Source of the DNA: Lelliottia sp. WAP21
GTDB lineage: Bacteria > Pseudomonadota > Gammaproteobacteria > Enterobacterales > Enterobacteriaceae
DNA: 64,000 nucleotides
Assembly: GCF_020532665.2 (NCBI RefSeq)
Contig: NZ_JAIWPG020000005.1
Span: 248,001 to 312,000, forward strand
Reading direction: 5' to 3'
The position numbers were made by a program, and so were the translations under genes. Below the pieces are notes generated by a model. The model was not told where the DNA came from, searched no databases, and saw only the letters and a list, made by a program, of their open reading frames with translations. Numbering within the stretch: the first letter of the stretch is position 1; the number at the start of each line of letters is the position of its first letter. Below are positions 10,311-19,163 of this stretch, piece by piece.

Positions 10311-10747
10311 CGATAGAGATGGACCGTTTTATCCGGGTATTCCAGCGCATCCCCGATGTACTGCCAGCCGTAGCGTTCGTAAAAGTTGCGGCAGGCTGAC
10401 CAGAGATGCAGCTCTGCATACCCGGCCTGCCTGGCGTAGTCCTGCACATAGTTCTGCAATCTTCCCGCCAGCCCTTTGCCGCGCGCGGCGTCATCAACAT
10501 AGAGCGCCGCCATCCACGGGAAAAGATCCTGACGAGTGATTAAATCACACCGCCAGAGCCCGACCGTGCCAAGTAACCTCTCACCGTCGATCGCCACAAA
10601 GGTTATCGGTAGCGCATCCGGTGTCTGGCTATGTTCTACAATACTGGCAAAAAAGGGGCGCGGTAACCCTTCGCCAAACGCCTGCCAGAGCCAGTCGGTG
10701 ACCTGTTCTGCATGGTGCGACGCGGCGTAGAGCGGCAAAATCTTCAC
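10271..10747 (-). CDS. GNAT-family N-acetyltransferase, substrate unknown
   Basis: This 158-residue protein has the acetyl-CoA-binding motif of the GNAT fold at about residues 88-100 (DDAARGKGLAGRL) and the closing NFYERYGW motif common in the family. The start is a GTG whose GTGA overlaps the stop of the upstream regulator gene, so the two are likely coupled. Its place at the end of a beta-glucoside cassette hints at sugar or metabolite detoxification, but nothing in the sequence fixes the substrate. Confidence 0.85.
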   Translation of the reverse strand: MKILPLYAASHHAEQVTDWLWQAFGEGLPRPFFASIVEHSQTPDALPITFVAIDGERLLGTVGLWRCDLITRQDLFPWMAALYVDDAARGKGLAGRLQNYVQDYARQAGYAELHLWSACRNFYERYGWQYIGDALEYPDKTVHLYRYSLTASGGATTE

Positions 10748-11517
10748 ACCATTTTCCCCTGAAACAGCGGGACCGATTCAAACAGATAGCCATCGAAATC
10801 GGGCGCATCCTCGTCAGACAGCTCCAGCAGACTCTTTTTAACGTTTTCCAGATGCTGAAACATGGCCTGCCAGGCCCCCATGACGTCGCGACGTCGCAGT
10901 GCAGCGAGAATGGTTTGCCTGTCGCCCAGCCATTTCAGTCGCCAGGCGCGGCTGGCGATGTGGACGTTGAATTGCTGCCACAGCGGGCTGCTGTCCATGT
11001 GATGCCAGACGCTCTCAACGGTGGCCAGCAGCATCTGATTTTGCGTGGCGCCCGCCAGCACCAGGTGGAACATCTTATTGTTATCCTGACTGTTGTCATT
11101 GCTGGCGATAGCGCGTTGCTCTTGTTCAATGATACGGCGCAAATTATCAATATCAGCACGCGTCGCCATTTTTGCAGCAAAAGCCGCAATATTGCTTTCC
11201 AGCAGCTGGCGCGCCTGCAAAATTTCAAACGGGCCGACATCGCTATTCAGGAAGCGTTCTTCTTCGTTTTCATGTTCTTCAGGAATGCGCATGACATAGA
11301 CGCCGGAACCCTGACGAATATCCACTGTGCCTTGCAGCTCAAGCATGAGCAGCGCCTCACGCACGATGGTACGGCTCACGCCGTAGGTCTCGGCGATATT
11401 GCGCTCAGGCGGCAGGCGGGATCCAACGGGATAGTGACCCTGGATAATTTGCGTGCGCAAATCCTCGCCAATCTCCTGGTACTGTTTTTTTTCCGGTGGG
11501 ACGACGGCCTTATCCAC
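10744..11517 (-). CDS. FadR-subfamily GntR regulator, UxuR/ExuR-like
   Basis: A 257-residue repressor-type protein. The N-terminal winged helix (residues ~12-75) has PPERNIAETYGVSRTIVREAL, typical of GntR. The C-terminal helical FCD domain starts with GPFEILQARQLLESNIA, which closely resembles UxuR and ExuR, the hexuronate repressors. The start is GTG (11515-11517). It follows the bgl gene by 94 bases on the same strand, with a GC-rich hairpin between. Three TTGGTATACCAA-like boxes upstream of the EIIC gene fit this subfamily, so I infer that it controls the cassette. The ligand is unknown. Confidence 0.85.
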   Translation of the reverse strand: MDKAVVPPEKKQYQEIGEDLRTQIIQGHYPVGSRLPPERNIAETYGVSRTIVREALLMLELQGTVDIRQGSGVYVMRIPEEHENEEERFLNSDVGPFEILQARQLLESNIAAFAAKMATRADIDNLRRIIEQEQRAIASNDNSQDNNKMFHLVLAGATQNQMLLATVESVWHHMDSSPLWQQFNVHIASRAWRLKWLGDRQTILAALRRRDVMGAWQAMFQHLENVKKSLLELSDEDAPDFDGYLFESVPLFQGKMV

Positions 11518-11551
11518 AATATCACCTGCGCTTACTTATCAGTTAATACGT

Positions 11552-11571
11552 GGCCGGGCATCCTCCCGGCC
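11552..11571. other. GC-rich hairpin between the GH1 gene and the GntR gene
   Basis: GGCCGGG, six bases, CCCGGCC gives a strong stem without a T-run on either strand. It might stabilise or partly attenuate the cassette transcript. Confidence 0.4.
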
Positions 11572-11611
11572 AGTTTGTCGGCTATTTTACCAGAACCCAT
11601 GTGGTTTTCGC

Positions 11612-13039
11612 TTACTTCCATTCCTCATCAAGATGAAGTGTGAGCGTGCGTGCGTCGCGCAGCTGGCGGAACCAGTGGGCAGACTTTTTCGCATGGCGGG
11701 CCCGGTTATCCTCCAGATCGATTTCAATCAGGCCGTAGCGGTTTTTAAACGCATTCATGGGGGACACGTTATCGGTAAACGCCCACAGCATATACCCGTG
11801 GCAATTCGCCCCCTCTTCCCGGGCTAACAGCGTGTAGTAAAGATGCTCGCTGATAAATTCGATGCGGTAATCATCTTCAATGATGCCGTCACGATTTCGG
11901 TACTGAGATTCATTTTCTACGCCCATCCCACTCTCGGCGACAAACCAGGGAATATTGCGGTAATCGCGTTTGATGCGCATGGCCATGTCATAAATGATGC
12001 GTGGATAAATCTCCCAGCCGCGCGAGGGGTTCATGCGGCGACCGGGCAGTTCAAAGGGCTCGTAGTACCATGCAGGATGGAAAGGCGTGTGCGGATGCCA
12101 GGCGCGAGATGGCGCTTTCACCCGGTGCGGATAGTAGAGGTTAATCCCCAGCTCATCGACGGTATTTTCAGCAATCAGCGCCAGCTCGTCCGCAGTGTAG
12201 TCCCAGGCGACCTGATGCTCCTCCAGCAGTGTCAGGAGTGCCTGCGGGTAGTGCCCATGCACCAACGGGTCGAGAAACACGCGGTTATAAAACAGATCGT
12301 AGATGTCTGCCGCGTGAACATCATGCGGAGCCGTCGAACGTGGATAGGTCACTTCCGGATTCAGAATGCATCCTACCGTTCCGGGATATCCCTTTTCATG
12401 AAAATGTTTCACCACCTTCGCCGTCGCCAGCACTTTGTGATGGTTCCACTGCATCCATTTGCCGGTGTTTTGTTCATAGGGCCAGCGCAGCGCGTCGAGA
12501 TAGACACGGGTCTGCACCACAATCGGTTCATTGAAGGTAAACCAACGGGTGACTTTGCCGTGATAGCGTTCAAACACCTTTTCGGCGTAGCGGACGAACA
12601 GGTCAACGACATGTTTGGACGCCCAGCCACCATAGGTTTCCAGCAGCACGCCGGGCAATTCGTAATGTTCCAGACAGATCATCGGTTCGATGCCCTGCCG
12701 GTGCATTTCATCGAAAAGGGCATCGTAATACGCCGCGTAGTCTTCGTCGACCGTTGCGTTTTCATAGTCCGTCAGAAAACGCGACCAGTTAATCGAGGTG
12801 CGGTAATGCGTCAGCCCTGCCTCTTTCATCAGCGCGACATCGTCCCGGTAACGGTGAATAAAATCGGTCGCCACGGCCGGGCCATACCCTTTATGCCAGA
12901 CGTGGCGGTCGTTTTTGTACCAGAGATCGATCCAGGAGTCCTGCCCTTCTTTCTTGCCGCTCCAGCCTTCGGTTTGCCAGGCGGACGCCGCCGCCCCCAG
13001 AATAAAATCATGCGGTATTGCAATGCGTTTCGTACTCAT
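11612..13039 (-). CDS. GH1 family 6-phospho-beta-glucosidase
   Basis: The 475-residue enzyme would split phosphorylated beta-glucosides brought in by the PTS. Family GH1 residues are present: acid/base Glu171 in FTFNEP and nucleophile Glu369 in FVAESGMG. The motif FKNRYG at 431-436 lies where phospho-sugar-specific GH1 enzymes carry a lysine and tyrosine that bind the 6-phosphate. I chose the ATG at 13037-13039, which has AGGA upstream; a longer frame would overlap the EIIC gene. It sits 7 bases after EIIC in the same operon. It is only distantly related to the BglA protein at 50.7 kb. Confidence 0.9.
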   Translation of the reverse strand: MSTKRIAIPHDFILGAAASAWQTEGWSGKKEGQDSWIDLWYKNDRHVWHKGYGPAVATDFIHRYRDDVALMKEAGLTHYRTSINWSRFLTDYENATVDEDYAAYYDALFDEMHRQGIEPMICLEHYELPGVLLETYGGWASKHVVDLFVRYAEKVFERYHGKVTRWFTFNEPIVVQTRVYLDALRWPYEQNTGKWMQWNHHKVLATAKVVKHFHEKGYPGTVGCILNPEVTYPRSTAPHDVHAADIYDLFYNRVFLDPLVHGHYPQALLTLLEEHQVAWDYTADELALIAENTVDELGINLYYPHRVKAPSRAWHPHTPFHPAWYYEPFELPGRRMNPSRGWEIYPRIIYDMAMRIKRDYRNIPWFVAESGMGVENESQYRNRDGIIEDDYRIEFISEHLYYTLLAREEGANCHGYMLWAFTDNVSPMNAFKNRYGLIEIDLEDNRARHAKKSAHWFRQLRDARTLTLHLDEEWK

Positions 13040-13046
13040 AGCATCC

Positions 13047-14372
13047 TCATACGTTATCGGTGGCTTGCTGCAACGCAGCCTGTTCCGCCCGGCGGGAAGC
13101 AATCTTCACAAACGGCAGATAGATAATGACGGCGGTGATAATACAGATGCCCTGGGTGATGACCGCGCCCATCGAACCGGCCGTCGATAACCATGCGTTA
13201 ATTAGCGGTGGCGTCGTCCAGGGCACCATCACCACGGCTTTACCGGCGAATCCGGTCACCGTCGCAAAATAGCCGATAGAGCCGGTGACCAGCGGGGTGA
13301 TGATAAAAGGGATCGCCAGAATCGGGTTGAGCATGATCGGCATACCAAAGATAACGGGCTCGTTGATGTTAAAAAGACCGGGGCCAATCGACAGCTTGGC
13401 GATCTCTTTCATCTCTTTACGCCGGGTGCCTATCATCACGGCAATCAGTAAACCGATGGTCAAACCCGAGCCGCCAATACTCATATAGACATCCCAGAAC
13501 GGCATAGTGATGATATTGGGGATCTCTTTACCCTGCTCAAACGCGCTCATGTTGACGGTAATCGCCCCCAGCAGCAGCGGTTCGCGGATCGGCTTGATCA
13601 TCTGATTACCATGGATACCAATCACCCAGAAAAGCTGAGCGACAAACATCAGCAGCAAAATGCCGGGCAAGCTTTGCACCACGCGTTCCAGCGGTTGCTG
13701 GACCACCTGGTATACCGCGTCATACAGATACAGGCCGGTTACCTGGTGGAAGACAAAACCCAACGTCGCAATGGCGGTAGTGGTAATAATGGCGGGGATC
13801 AGCGCAGAAAAGGACGCGGCAACGTTCGGCGGAACGGTATCCGGCATTCGAATCTTCAGCCCTTTACGATTCTCCAGCCAGCAGTAAATCTCGACGGAAA
13901 GAATAGCGATAAACATGCCAAGGAACAGACTGCGGGTATCGGAAAACTGACGCAACAGCACGTCTTTCACCACATGCATTTCCCCGTCCACCAGCATCTC
14001 TACGGTTGTCGGCGTCACGCAGATAAAGCAGATCACCGCGAGCAGCCCCGGGAACAACGACTTGATGCCGTTAATGCGTCCCAGTTCAATGCCGATTAAA
14101 AACACGGCGCCAATGTTTAAAAAGTTAAGCGTGGCATAGTTAAGCGCGCTGGTGATGGGCTTTAGCGTGGCCAGAAACGAAAGCGATTGAAAACTGGCGA
14201 GGCCATTCTTCGGATCCAGCACCATGTTGGAGATCAGTACAGAGAATGCCCCAACAATGATGACCGGCATCAAGGTAATAAAGGCGGATTTAATCGCCAT
14301 GATATAGCGATAACTGTTGAATTTGGTGGCGAAACTGCCCAGAGAGTCGATCAGTTTTTCCTGTAATGCCAT
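13047..14372 (-). CDS. PTS EIIC component, lactose/cellobiose family
   Basis: A 441-residue membrane permease of the lactose/cellobiose PTS class, with about 10 hydrophobic segments. Family motifs visible include GIHGNQMI (near residue 279) and NINEPVIFGMPIMLNP, the substrate-binding loop near residue 340. The ATG at 14370-14372 is preferred because an in-frame start further upstream would run through operator-like sequence. No EIIA or EIIB domain is fused or encoded nearby, so phosphate must come from another system such as a chb-type EIIA/EIIB elsewhere. It heads the EIIC-bgl-gntR-GNAT operon. Confidence 0.92.
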   Translation of the reverse strand: MALQEKLIDSLGSFATKFNSYRYIMAIKSAFITLMPVIIVGAFSVLISNMVLDPKNGLASFQSLSFLATLKPITSALNYATLNFLNIGAVFLIGIELGRINGIKSLFPGLLAVICFICVTPTTVEMLVDGEMHVVKDVLLRQFSDTRSLFLGMFIAILSVEIYCWLENRKGLKIRMPDTVPPNVAASFSALIPAIITTTAIATLGFVFHQVTGLYLYDAVYQVVQQPLERVVQSLPGILLLMFVAQLFWVIGIHGNQMIKPIREPLLLGAITVNMSAFEQGKEIPNIITMPFWDVYMSIGGSGLTIGLLIAVMIGTRRKEMKEIAKLSIGPGLFNINEPVIFGMPIMLNPILAIPFIITPLVTGSIGYFATVTGFAGKAVVMVPWTTPPLINAWLSTAGSMGAVITQGICIITAVIIYLPFVKIASRRAEQAALQQATDNV

Positions 14373-14428
14373 AGGGTAATACCTCAGTAAAAGGGCTTTT
14401 ATTGGATAAGGTGTACAGCCGGCTACTA

Positions 14429-14534
14429 TTGGCATACCAAAAATAGCTTTCCGATGAAGATCGTTCTGTGATTAAGCTCCCAGAGCGGTCAGAGGTATTC
14501 CAAATCATGATTTATCACCACTTTGGTATGCCAC
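14429..14534. promoter_or_regulatory. Three UxuR/ExuR-type operator candidates before the EIIC operon
   Basis: Boxes related to TTGGTATACCAA occur at 14429-14440 (TTGGCATACCAA, 11 of 12), 14492-14503 (GAGGTATTCCAA, 9 of 12) and 14523-14534 (TTGGTATGCCAC, 10 of 12). Their centres are 63 and 31 bases apart, close to six and three helical turns. From memory, UxuR and ExuR bind this palindrome in E. coli. The first box is 57 bases from the EIIC start. Confidence 0.6.
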
Positions 14535-14671
14535 TTACCCTTTTTTATGCTGGGAAACGATCCGTTGCCGAAAAGCGTGATCGTGATAGGGGTTTTGCAC
14601 GTGCCGCTGCGCATATGTGCCTGAGCGTCTGTGATAAACTGCGAAGGATTAGGTGAAAGCAGGAATTTCTA

Positions 14672-15688
14672 ATGGCAACAATGCTGGATGTCTCATTGCG
14701 CGCAGGGGTCTCAAAAGCCACCGTTTCGCGTGTATTGAACGGCACAGGTCAGGTAAAAGAGAGTACCCGTCAGCAAGTCTTTAACGCGATGGAAGAGCTG
14801 GGCTATCGCCCGAATTTTCTGGCGCGCTCGCTGGCAAACCAGACCAGCAACAGCATTGGTCTGGTGGTCTCGACGTTCGACGGTTTTTACTTTGGCCGCT
14901 TGCTACAGCAGGCGTCGCGCCAGACGGAAACGCACGGTAAGCAGCTGATTGTCACCGACGGTCACGACGCTCCCGAACAGGAAGAGCTGGCCGTACAAAT
15001 GCTGGCCGACCGCAAATGTGACGCCATTGTGCTGTACACCCGCTATATGAGCGAAAAAGCGATCATGAAGCTGATCCACTCCGTGCAAACGCCGCTGGTG
15101 GTGATCAACCGTGAAGTCAGCCAGGCCGCCGATCGCTGCGTGTTCTTCGAACAGCAGGATGCCGCATTTAAAGCGGTCGATTATCTGATCGGTCAGGGTC
15201 ATCGCGAGATTGCCTGCATAACCGTGCCCATCCACACGCCAACCGGTAAAGCGCGCCTGATGGGCTATCGCAAAGCACTCGAAAAACATGGCATTGTCTG
15301 GGACGATCGCCGGGTGAAATATGGCGATGCAGGAATGACGCGCGGTTATGAACTGTGCAAGGCGTTGATTGATGAGAAGATCTCGTTCAGCGCGCTGTTT
15401 GCCTGCAACGACGATATGGCGCTTGGCGCGTCCAAAGCGCTGCACCAGGCCGGGCTGCGTATTCCACAGGATATTTCGCTGTTTGGTTTTGACGATGCGC
15501 CCTGCGCAAAATGGCTGGAGCCCGCGCTCTCCTCCGTCTATCTGCCGATCGATAATATGATCGTGACGGCTATCGATCAGGCGATCCGGCTGGCAAAAAA
15601 CCAGCCGGTTGAAACTATCCCGCCCTTTACCGGCACGCTGGTATTACGCGATTCGGTCACCACCGGGCCGTATTACACCTCAAAATAG
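14672..15688 (+). CDS. LacI-family regulator, AscG-like
   Basis: A 338-residue repressor-type protein with the LacI helix-turn-helix MLDVSLRAGVSKATVSRVLN (residues 4-23) and a sugar-binding core ending near SLFGFDDAPCAKW. Among characterised proteins it most resembles AscG, the repressor of the E. coli arbutin/salicin/cellobiose operon. It is divergent from the EIIC-bgl operon, which suggests a role in beta-glucoside control beside the GntR protein. Its 3' end overlaps lysA by 9 bases on the opposite strand. It has an AGGAA ribosome site before the ATG. Confidence 0.87.
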   Translation: MATMLDVSLRAGVSKATVSRVLNGTGQVKESTRQQVFNAMEELGYRPNFLARSLANQTSNSIGLVVSTFDGFYFGRLLQQASRQTETHGKQLIVTDGHDAPEQEELAVQMLADRKCDAIVLYTRYMSEKAIMKLIHSVQTPLVVINREVSQAADRCVFFEQQDAAFKAVDYLIGQGHREIACITVPIHTPTGKARLMGYRKALEKHGIVWDDRRVKYGDAGMTRGYELCKALIDEKISFSALFACNDDMALGASKALHQAGLRIPQDISLFGFDDAPCAKWLEPALSSVYLPIDNMIVTAIDQAIRLAKNQPVETIPPFTGTLVLRDSVTTGPYYTSK

Positions 15689-16942
15689 CTCAAGGGCCAG
15701 CAGCTCCTGAATGGTCTGACGACGGCGAATCAAACGAGCCTCGCCACGATCAAACATCACTTCCGGCAGTAACGGGCGGCTATTATAGTTAGAGGACATC
15801 GACGCCCCATAAGCCCCGGTATCGTGCAACACCAGATAGTCGCCGGGCTGCACGGCAGGCAGAGAGCGGGTCTCGACTTTTCCGCCTTCCTGCTGGGTAA
15901 AGACGTCACCGGATTCGCACAGCGGGCCTGCCACCACGGTTTCGACACGGGGTGCCTGATCCAGATCGCGTCCGTCTGCGGCGAGCGCAGTAATATGGTG
16001 ATAGCTGCCATACATGGATGGGCGCATCAGATCGTTAAACCCGGCGTCGATCAGGACAAAATGGCGCGATCCCATCTCTTTCACGCTGCGTACCTGAGAA
16101 ACCAGCACGCCCGATTCAGCCACCAGAAAACGACCCGGTTCGATTTCGAGTTTTACCGGATGACCAAGATGGGCGGCAATTTTATCGCGCGCCGCATTCC
16201 ACAGCCCAAAGTAATGATCGGTATCGATCGCCTCTTCGCCTTCGCGATACGGTATGGATAAACCGCCGCCAGCAGAGATGGCCTCCAGATCCTGACCAAA
16301 ATCGATCACCTGGCGGACCATGGCACCGCAAACCTGCTCAAGATGCCCATAGTCCACGCCGGACCCGATATGCATATGAATGCCCACCAGCTGCAGGTTG
16401 TAGCGCTGCATAACGTCCAGCGCGGCAGGCAGATCGCTGTACCAGATACCGTGCTTACTGTTTTCGCCGCCGGTGTTGGTTTTCTGGCTGTGTCCGTGAC
16501 CAAAACCCGGATTCACCCGCAGCCAGACCCGATGGCCCGGCGAGACGTTGCCCAGTTGCGCAAGCATATCAACGGAACCCGCGTTAACCGGCACCTTTAG
16601 CTCTTTCACCCTTTCAAGCGTTGCGTCATCAATCAGATCGGCGGTAAAGACGATGGCGTCGCTGTCGGTTGTTGGATCGTATCCTGCCGCCAGCGCCCGC
16701 TCAATTTCCCCTAACGATACCGAGTCGACCTTAACGCCCTGCTCACGCATCAGCCGCAAAATATGAATGTTTGAGCAGGCTTTCTGCGCAAAGCGAACCA
16801 CGTCAAACTGGTGTAATGCCGCAATCTTGTCGCGAATAATTTGCGCATCATAGACCCATACCGGACAGCCAAATTCAGCAGGCAGGCGCAGGAGGTTGTC
16901 GGCATTCAACGCGGTTTCGGTCTGGTTTAACGGACGTGGCAT
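15680..16942 (-). CDS. lysA: LysA, diaminopimelate decarboxylase
   Basis: LysA removes CO2 from meso-diaminopimelate to give L-lysine, the last step of lysine synthesis. The protein is 420 residues with the ATG at 16940-16942, the E. coli length; a longer frame is rejected. The PLP-binding lysine is Lys54 in VRFAQKACSN. The glycine-rich phosphate loop SAGGGLS and the PLCESGDV active-site cysteine motif are present. It is divergent from its activator gene lysR. Confidence 0.97.
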   Translation of the reverse strand: MPRPLNQTETALNADNLLRLPAEFGCPVWVYDAQIIRDKIAALHQFDVVRFAQKACSNIHILRLMREQGVKVDSVSLGEIERALAAGYDPTTDSDAIVFTADLIDDATLERVKELKVPVNAGSVDMLAQLGNVSPGHRVWLRVNPGFGHGHSQKTNTGGENSKHGIWYSDLPAALDVMQRYNLQLVGIHMHIGSGVDYGHLEQVCGAMVRQVIDFGQDLEAISAGGGLSIPYREGEEAIDTDHYFGLWNAARDKIAAHLGHPVKLEIEPGRFLVAESGVLVSQVRSVKEMGSRHFVLIDAGFNDLMRPSMYGSYHHITALAADGRDLDQAPRVETVVAGPLCESGDVFTQQEGGKVETRSLPAVQPGDYLVLHDTGAYGASMSSNYNSRPLLPEVMFDRGEARLIRRRQTIQELLALELF

Positions 16943-17064
16943 TCTCTTCTCCGGGGATAAATACTTTTTTATGATTACGCCACAGCGCGAAGAGAATAAA
17001 AAATATCGTTTTATCGCCAGTCTATGCAAAAATGATATGACTTCATTTAAAAGCCAGGTGCGCT

Positions 17065-17991
17065 ATGCCCGCCGTAAATCTACGCCATATCGAAATTTTT
17101 CATGCGGTTATGACCACCGGTAACCTGACCGAAGCCGCGACTATGCTGCATACCTCTCAGCCCACGGTGAGTCGGGAGCTGGCGCGCTTTGAAAAAGTGC
17201 TGGGCTTAAAACTGTTTGAACGCACGCGGGGTCGTCTGCATCCAACGGTGCAAGGATTACGCCTGTTCGAAGAGGTTCAGCGATCCTGGTATGGCCTGGA
17301 TCGTATAGTGAGCGCTGCCGAGAGCCTGCGGGAATTTCGTCAGGGCGAGCTGTCAATCGTCTGTCTGCCGGTGTTTTCACAATCTTTCCTGCCGCCGCTG
17401 TTACAGCCTTTTCTGGCTCGCTACCCCGACGTCAATCTGACAATCGTGCCGCAGGAATCACCGCTGCTGGAAGAGTGGCTGTCGGCGCAACGCCACGATT
17501 TGGGCCTGACCGAAACCCTGGCGACCCCGGCAGGCACCGAACGCACTGAATTACTTTCGCTGGATGAAGTGTGTGTACTGCCCGAGGGGCATCCGCTTGC
17601 GCGTAAAAGCGTGCTAACGCCAATGGATTTTCAGGGCGAGAATTATATCAGCCTGTCGCAAACGGACAGTTATCGACATCTCCTGGATGCTCTCTTTGCC
17701 GAACATCAGGTGAAACGCCGAATGGTGGTGGAAACGCACAGCGCAGCCTCCATCTGTGCCATGGTTCGCGCGGGAGTCGGCGTGGCAGTGGTCAACCCCC
17801 TCACGGCGATGGATTATGCCGGCAGCGGCGTGGTGATTCGCCCGTTTAGCGTCTCAGTTCCCTTTTCCGTCAGCCTGATTCGCCCCCTTCATCGTCCGGT
17901 CTCTGCGCTGGTCGAAGCATTTACCGCCCATCTGATGCAACATGCGGAACACCTCGCAGAGCGTTTACCCGCGCTTATCAGGACAACATAA
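17065..17991 (+). CDS. lysR: LysR, activator of lysA
   Basis: LysR is the founding member of its regulator family and activates lysA when diaminopimelate accumulates and lysine is low. The 308-residue protein has the winged helix at the N-terminus ([23 protein letters not shown], read in two parts around residues 18-40) and a substrate domain from about residue 90. The 122-base spacer to lysA should hold the shared control region. The 3' end overlaps ygeA by 14 bases in convergent orientation. Confidence 0.95.
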   Translation: MPAVNLRHIEIFHAVMTTGNLTEAATMLHTSQPTVSRELARFEKVLGLKLFERTRGRLHPTVQGLRLFEEVQRSWYGLDRIVSAAESLREFRQGELSIVCLPVFSQSFLPPLLQPFLARYPDVNLTIVPQESPLLEEWLSAQRHDLGLTETLATPAGTERTELLSLDEVCVLPEGHPLARKSVLTPMDFQGENYISLSQTDSYRHLLDALFAEHQVKRRMVVETHSAASICAMVRAGVGVAVVNPLTAMDYAGSGVVIRPFSVSVPFSVSLIRPLHRPVSALVEAFTAHLMQHAEHLAERLPALIRTT

Positions 17992-18670
17992 ATTCGACCG
18001 CATCGGCGGCATGGATCGCCGTCGTATCAAAGACCGTAATCGGGCTTTGTTCCGCTGGCACCAGTAAACCGATCTCCGTGCAGCCAAAGATCACCCCTTC
18101 CGCGCCCTCTTCTGCCAGCTTTCCAATCACCTCAATATAGAAAGCGCGGGACGCCTCGCTGAAGGTCCCCAAACAGAGCTCGTCAAAAATGATCTGATTG
18201 ATTCGCGCCCGATCGGCGTCATCGGGGATCAGGCACTCAATGCCAAACTGTGCACTCAGGCGCCCAAGATAGAAATCCTGTTCCATGGTATAGCGCGTTC
18301 CAAGCAGGGCGACACGCTTCATTCCCGCCGCCTGGATGACGCGGCCAGTGGCATCGGCAATATGCAGGAAGGGCAGCGCGCAGCGACCTTCGATTTGGTC
18401 GGCCACTTTATGCATGGTGTTCGTGCAAAGTAAAATGCCCTCTGCCCCGGCGCGCTTCAGCCCGAGCGCCGCCTGCGCAAGGATCTCGCCCGCTTTATCC
18501 CACTCGCCGCTGGCCTGGCACGCCTCGATTTCATGAAAATCCACGCTGTGCAGGAGCAGGCTCGCAGAATGGAGACCGCCAAGACGGTGCTTGATACCTT
18601 CATTTATCAAACGGTAGTAGGGAATGGTCGATTCCCAGCTCATTCCACCCAGTAACCCGATCGTTTTCAT
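17978..18670 (-). CDS. ygeA: YgeA/RacD, amino-acid racemase of the Asp/Glu family
   Basis: YgeA of E. coli is a PLP-independent racemase with broad, weak activity; L-homoserine is a preferred substrate in published work. The 230-residue form starting at 18668-18670 matches the E. coli length; an 11-residue longer frame is less likely. The paired catalytic cysteines are Cys82 in LLCTNTMH and Cys197 in FGCTEI. The glycine-rich start [13 protein letters not shown] is typical of the family. Confidence 0.94.
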   Translation of the reverse strand: MKTIGLLGGMSWESTIPYYRLINEGIKHRLGGLHSASLLLHSVDFHEIEACQASGEWDKAGEILAQAALGLKRAGAEGILLCTNTMHKVADQIEGRCALPFLHIADATGRVIQAAGMKRVALLGTRYTMEQDFYLGRLSAQFGIECLIPDDADRARINQIIFDELCLGTFSEASRAFYIEVIGKLAEEGAEGVIFGCTEIGLLVPAEQSPITVFDTTAIHAADAVEFMLS

Positions 18671-18706
18671 CTTTTCTCCTTTATGTTTTTCACAGTGAAG
18701 CAAACT

Positions 18707-18722
18707 TGTGATCGTGTTTCCA
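18707..18722. promoter_or_regulatory. Possible CRP site upstream of kdgF
   Basis: TGTGA-N6-TTCCA has a perfect left half and three of five bases in the right half. It lies 49 bases before the KdgR box, a layout expected for cAMP-CRP activation of pectin genes. Confidence 0.4.
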
Positions 18723-18770
18723 GTTCTTTGGTGTGGCGTTTCCTTTTATCTCCCGGTGGTATAAATTAAA

Positions 18771-18785
18771 TGAAACATCGTTTCA
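18771..18785. promoter_or_regulatory. KdgR operator upstream of kdgF
   Basis: TGAAACATCGTTTCA matches the KdgR core TRAAAYRNYRTTTYA at all 15 positions. It sits 20 bases before the kdgF start, where a bound repressor would block transcription. Confidence 0.8.
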
Positions 18786-18805
18786 ACATAAGACAGGACA
18801 CCGAC

Positions 18806-19129
18806 ATGTTTATTTTTCACAAAGACACGCAGCTGGACGATCTGGGGAATGGCGTGACGCGGCGTATTCTGGCGCACAACGGCAAGATGATGGCTGTAGA
18901 AGTCAATTTTGAGCAGGGCGCCGTGGGACCGCTGCATAACCATCCGCATGAACAGCTGACCTATGTACTGTCAGGCGAATTCGAATTCACCATCGGCGAT
19001 GAAAAACATGTGGTGAGCGCGGGGGATACGCTTTATAAAGAACCGCATATCATGCACGGCTGCGTCTGCCTGAAACCCGGTACGCTGCTGGATACTTTTA
19101 CCCCTGTCCGGGACGATTTCCTGAAATAA
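18806..19129 (+). CDS. kdgF: KdgF, cupin that linearises unsaturated uronates
   Basis: KdgF turns 4,5-unsaturated galacturonate, the product of Ogl, into the open-chain ketone DKI. The 107-residue form starting at the ATG 18806 has an AGGA ribosome site and begins MFIFHKDTQLDDLGNGV, as in the KdgF family. It is a single cupin barrel. Likely metal ligands are His44, His46, Gln50 (GPLHNHPHEQ) and His84 (IMHGC). The conserved DTFTP.RDDF end carries family active-site residues. A perfect KdgR box precedes it. A cupin of other function is possible, but the island context supports KdgF. Confidence 0.88.
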   Translation: MFIFHKDTQLDDLGNGVTRRILAHNGKMMAVEVNFEQGAVGPLHNHPHEQLTYVLSGEFEFTIGDEKHVVSAGDTLYKEPHIMHGCVCLKPGTLLDTFTPVRDDFLK

Positions 19130-19159
19130 AAAAGGGCGGTGCTTGCACCGCCCTTTTTC
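19127..19159. terminator. Bidirectional terminator between kdgF and fepE
   Basis: AGGGCGGTGC-TT-GCACCGCCCT forms a perfect 10-pair stem, with A-run before and T-run after, so it can stop both converging transcripts. Confidence 0.9.
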
Positions 19160-19163
19160 TATC

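Noticed and set aside
11510..11518. Perfect DnaA box TTATCCACA over the GntR start codon
   Set aside because: It is a single copy at a coding start with no partner sites nearby; likely chance.
14550..14567. LacI-type operator near the LacI gene (AACG-N3-CGTT)
   Set aside because: The odd-length spacer and lack of a second copy do not fit the usual LacI-family operator.
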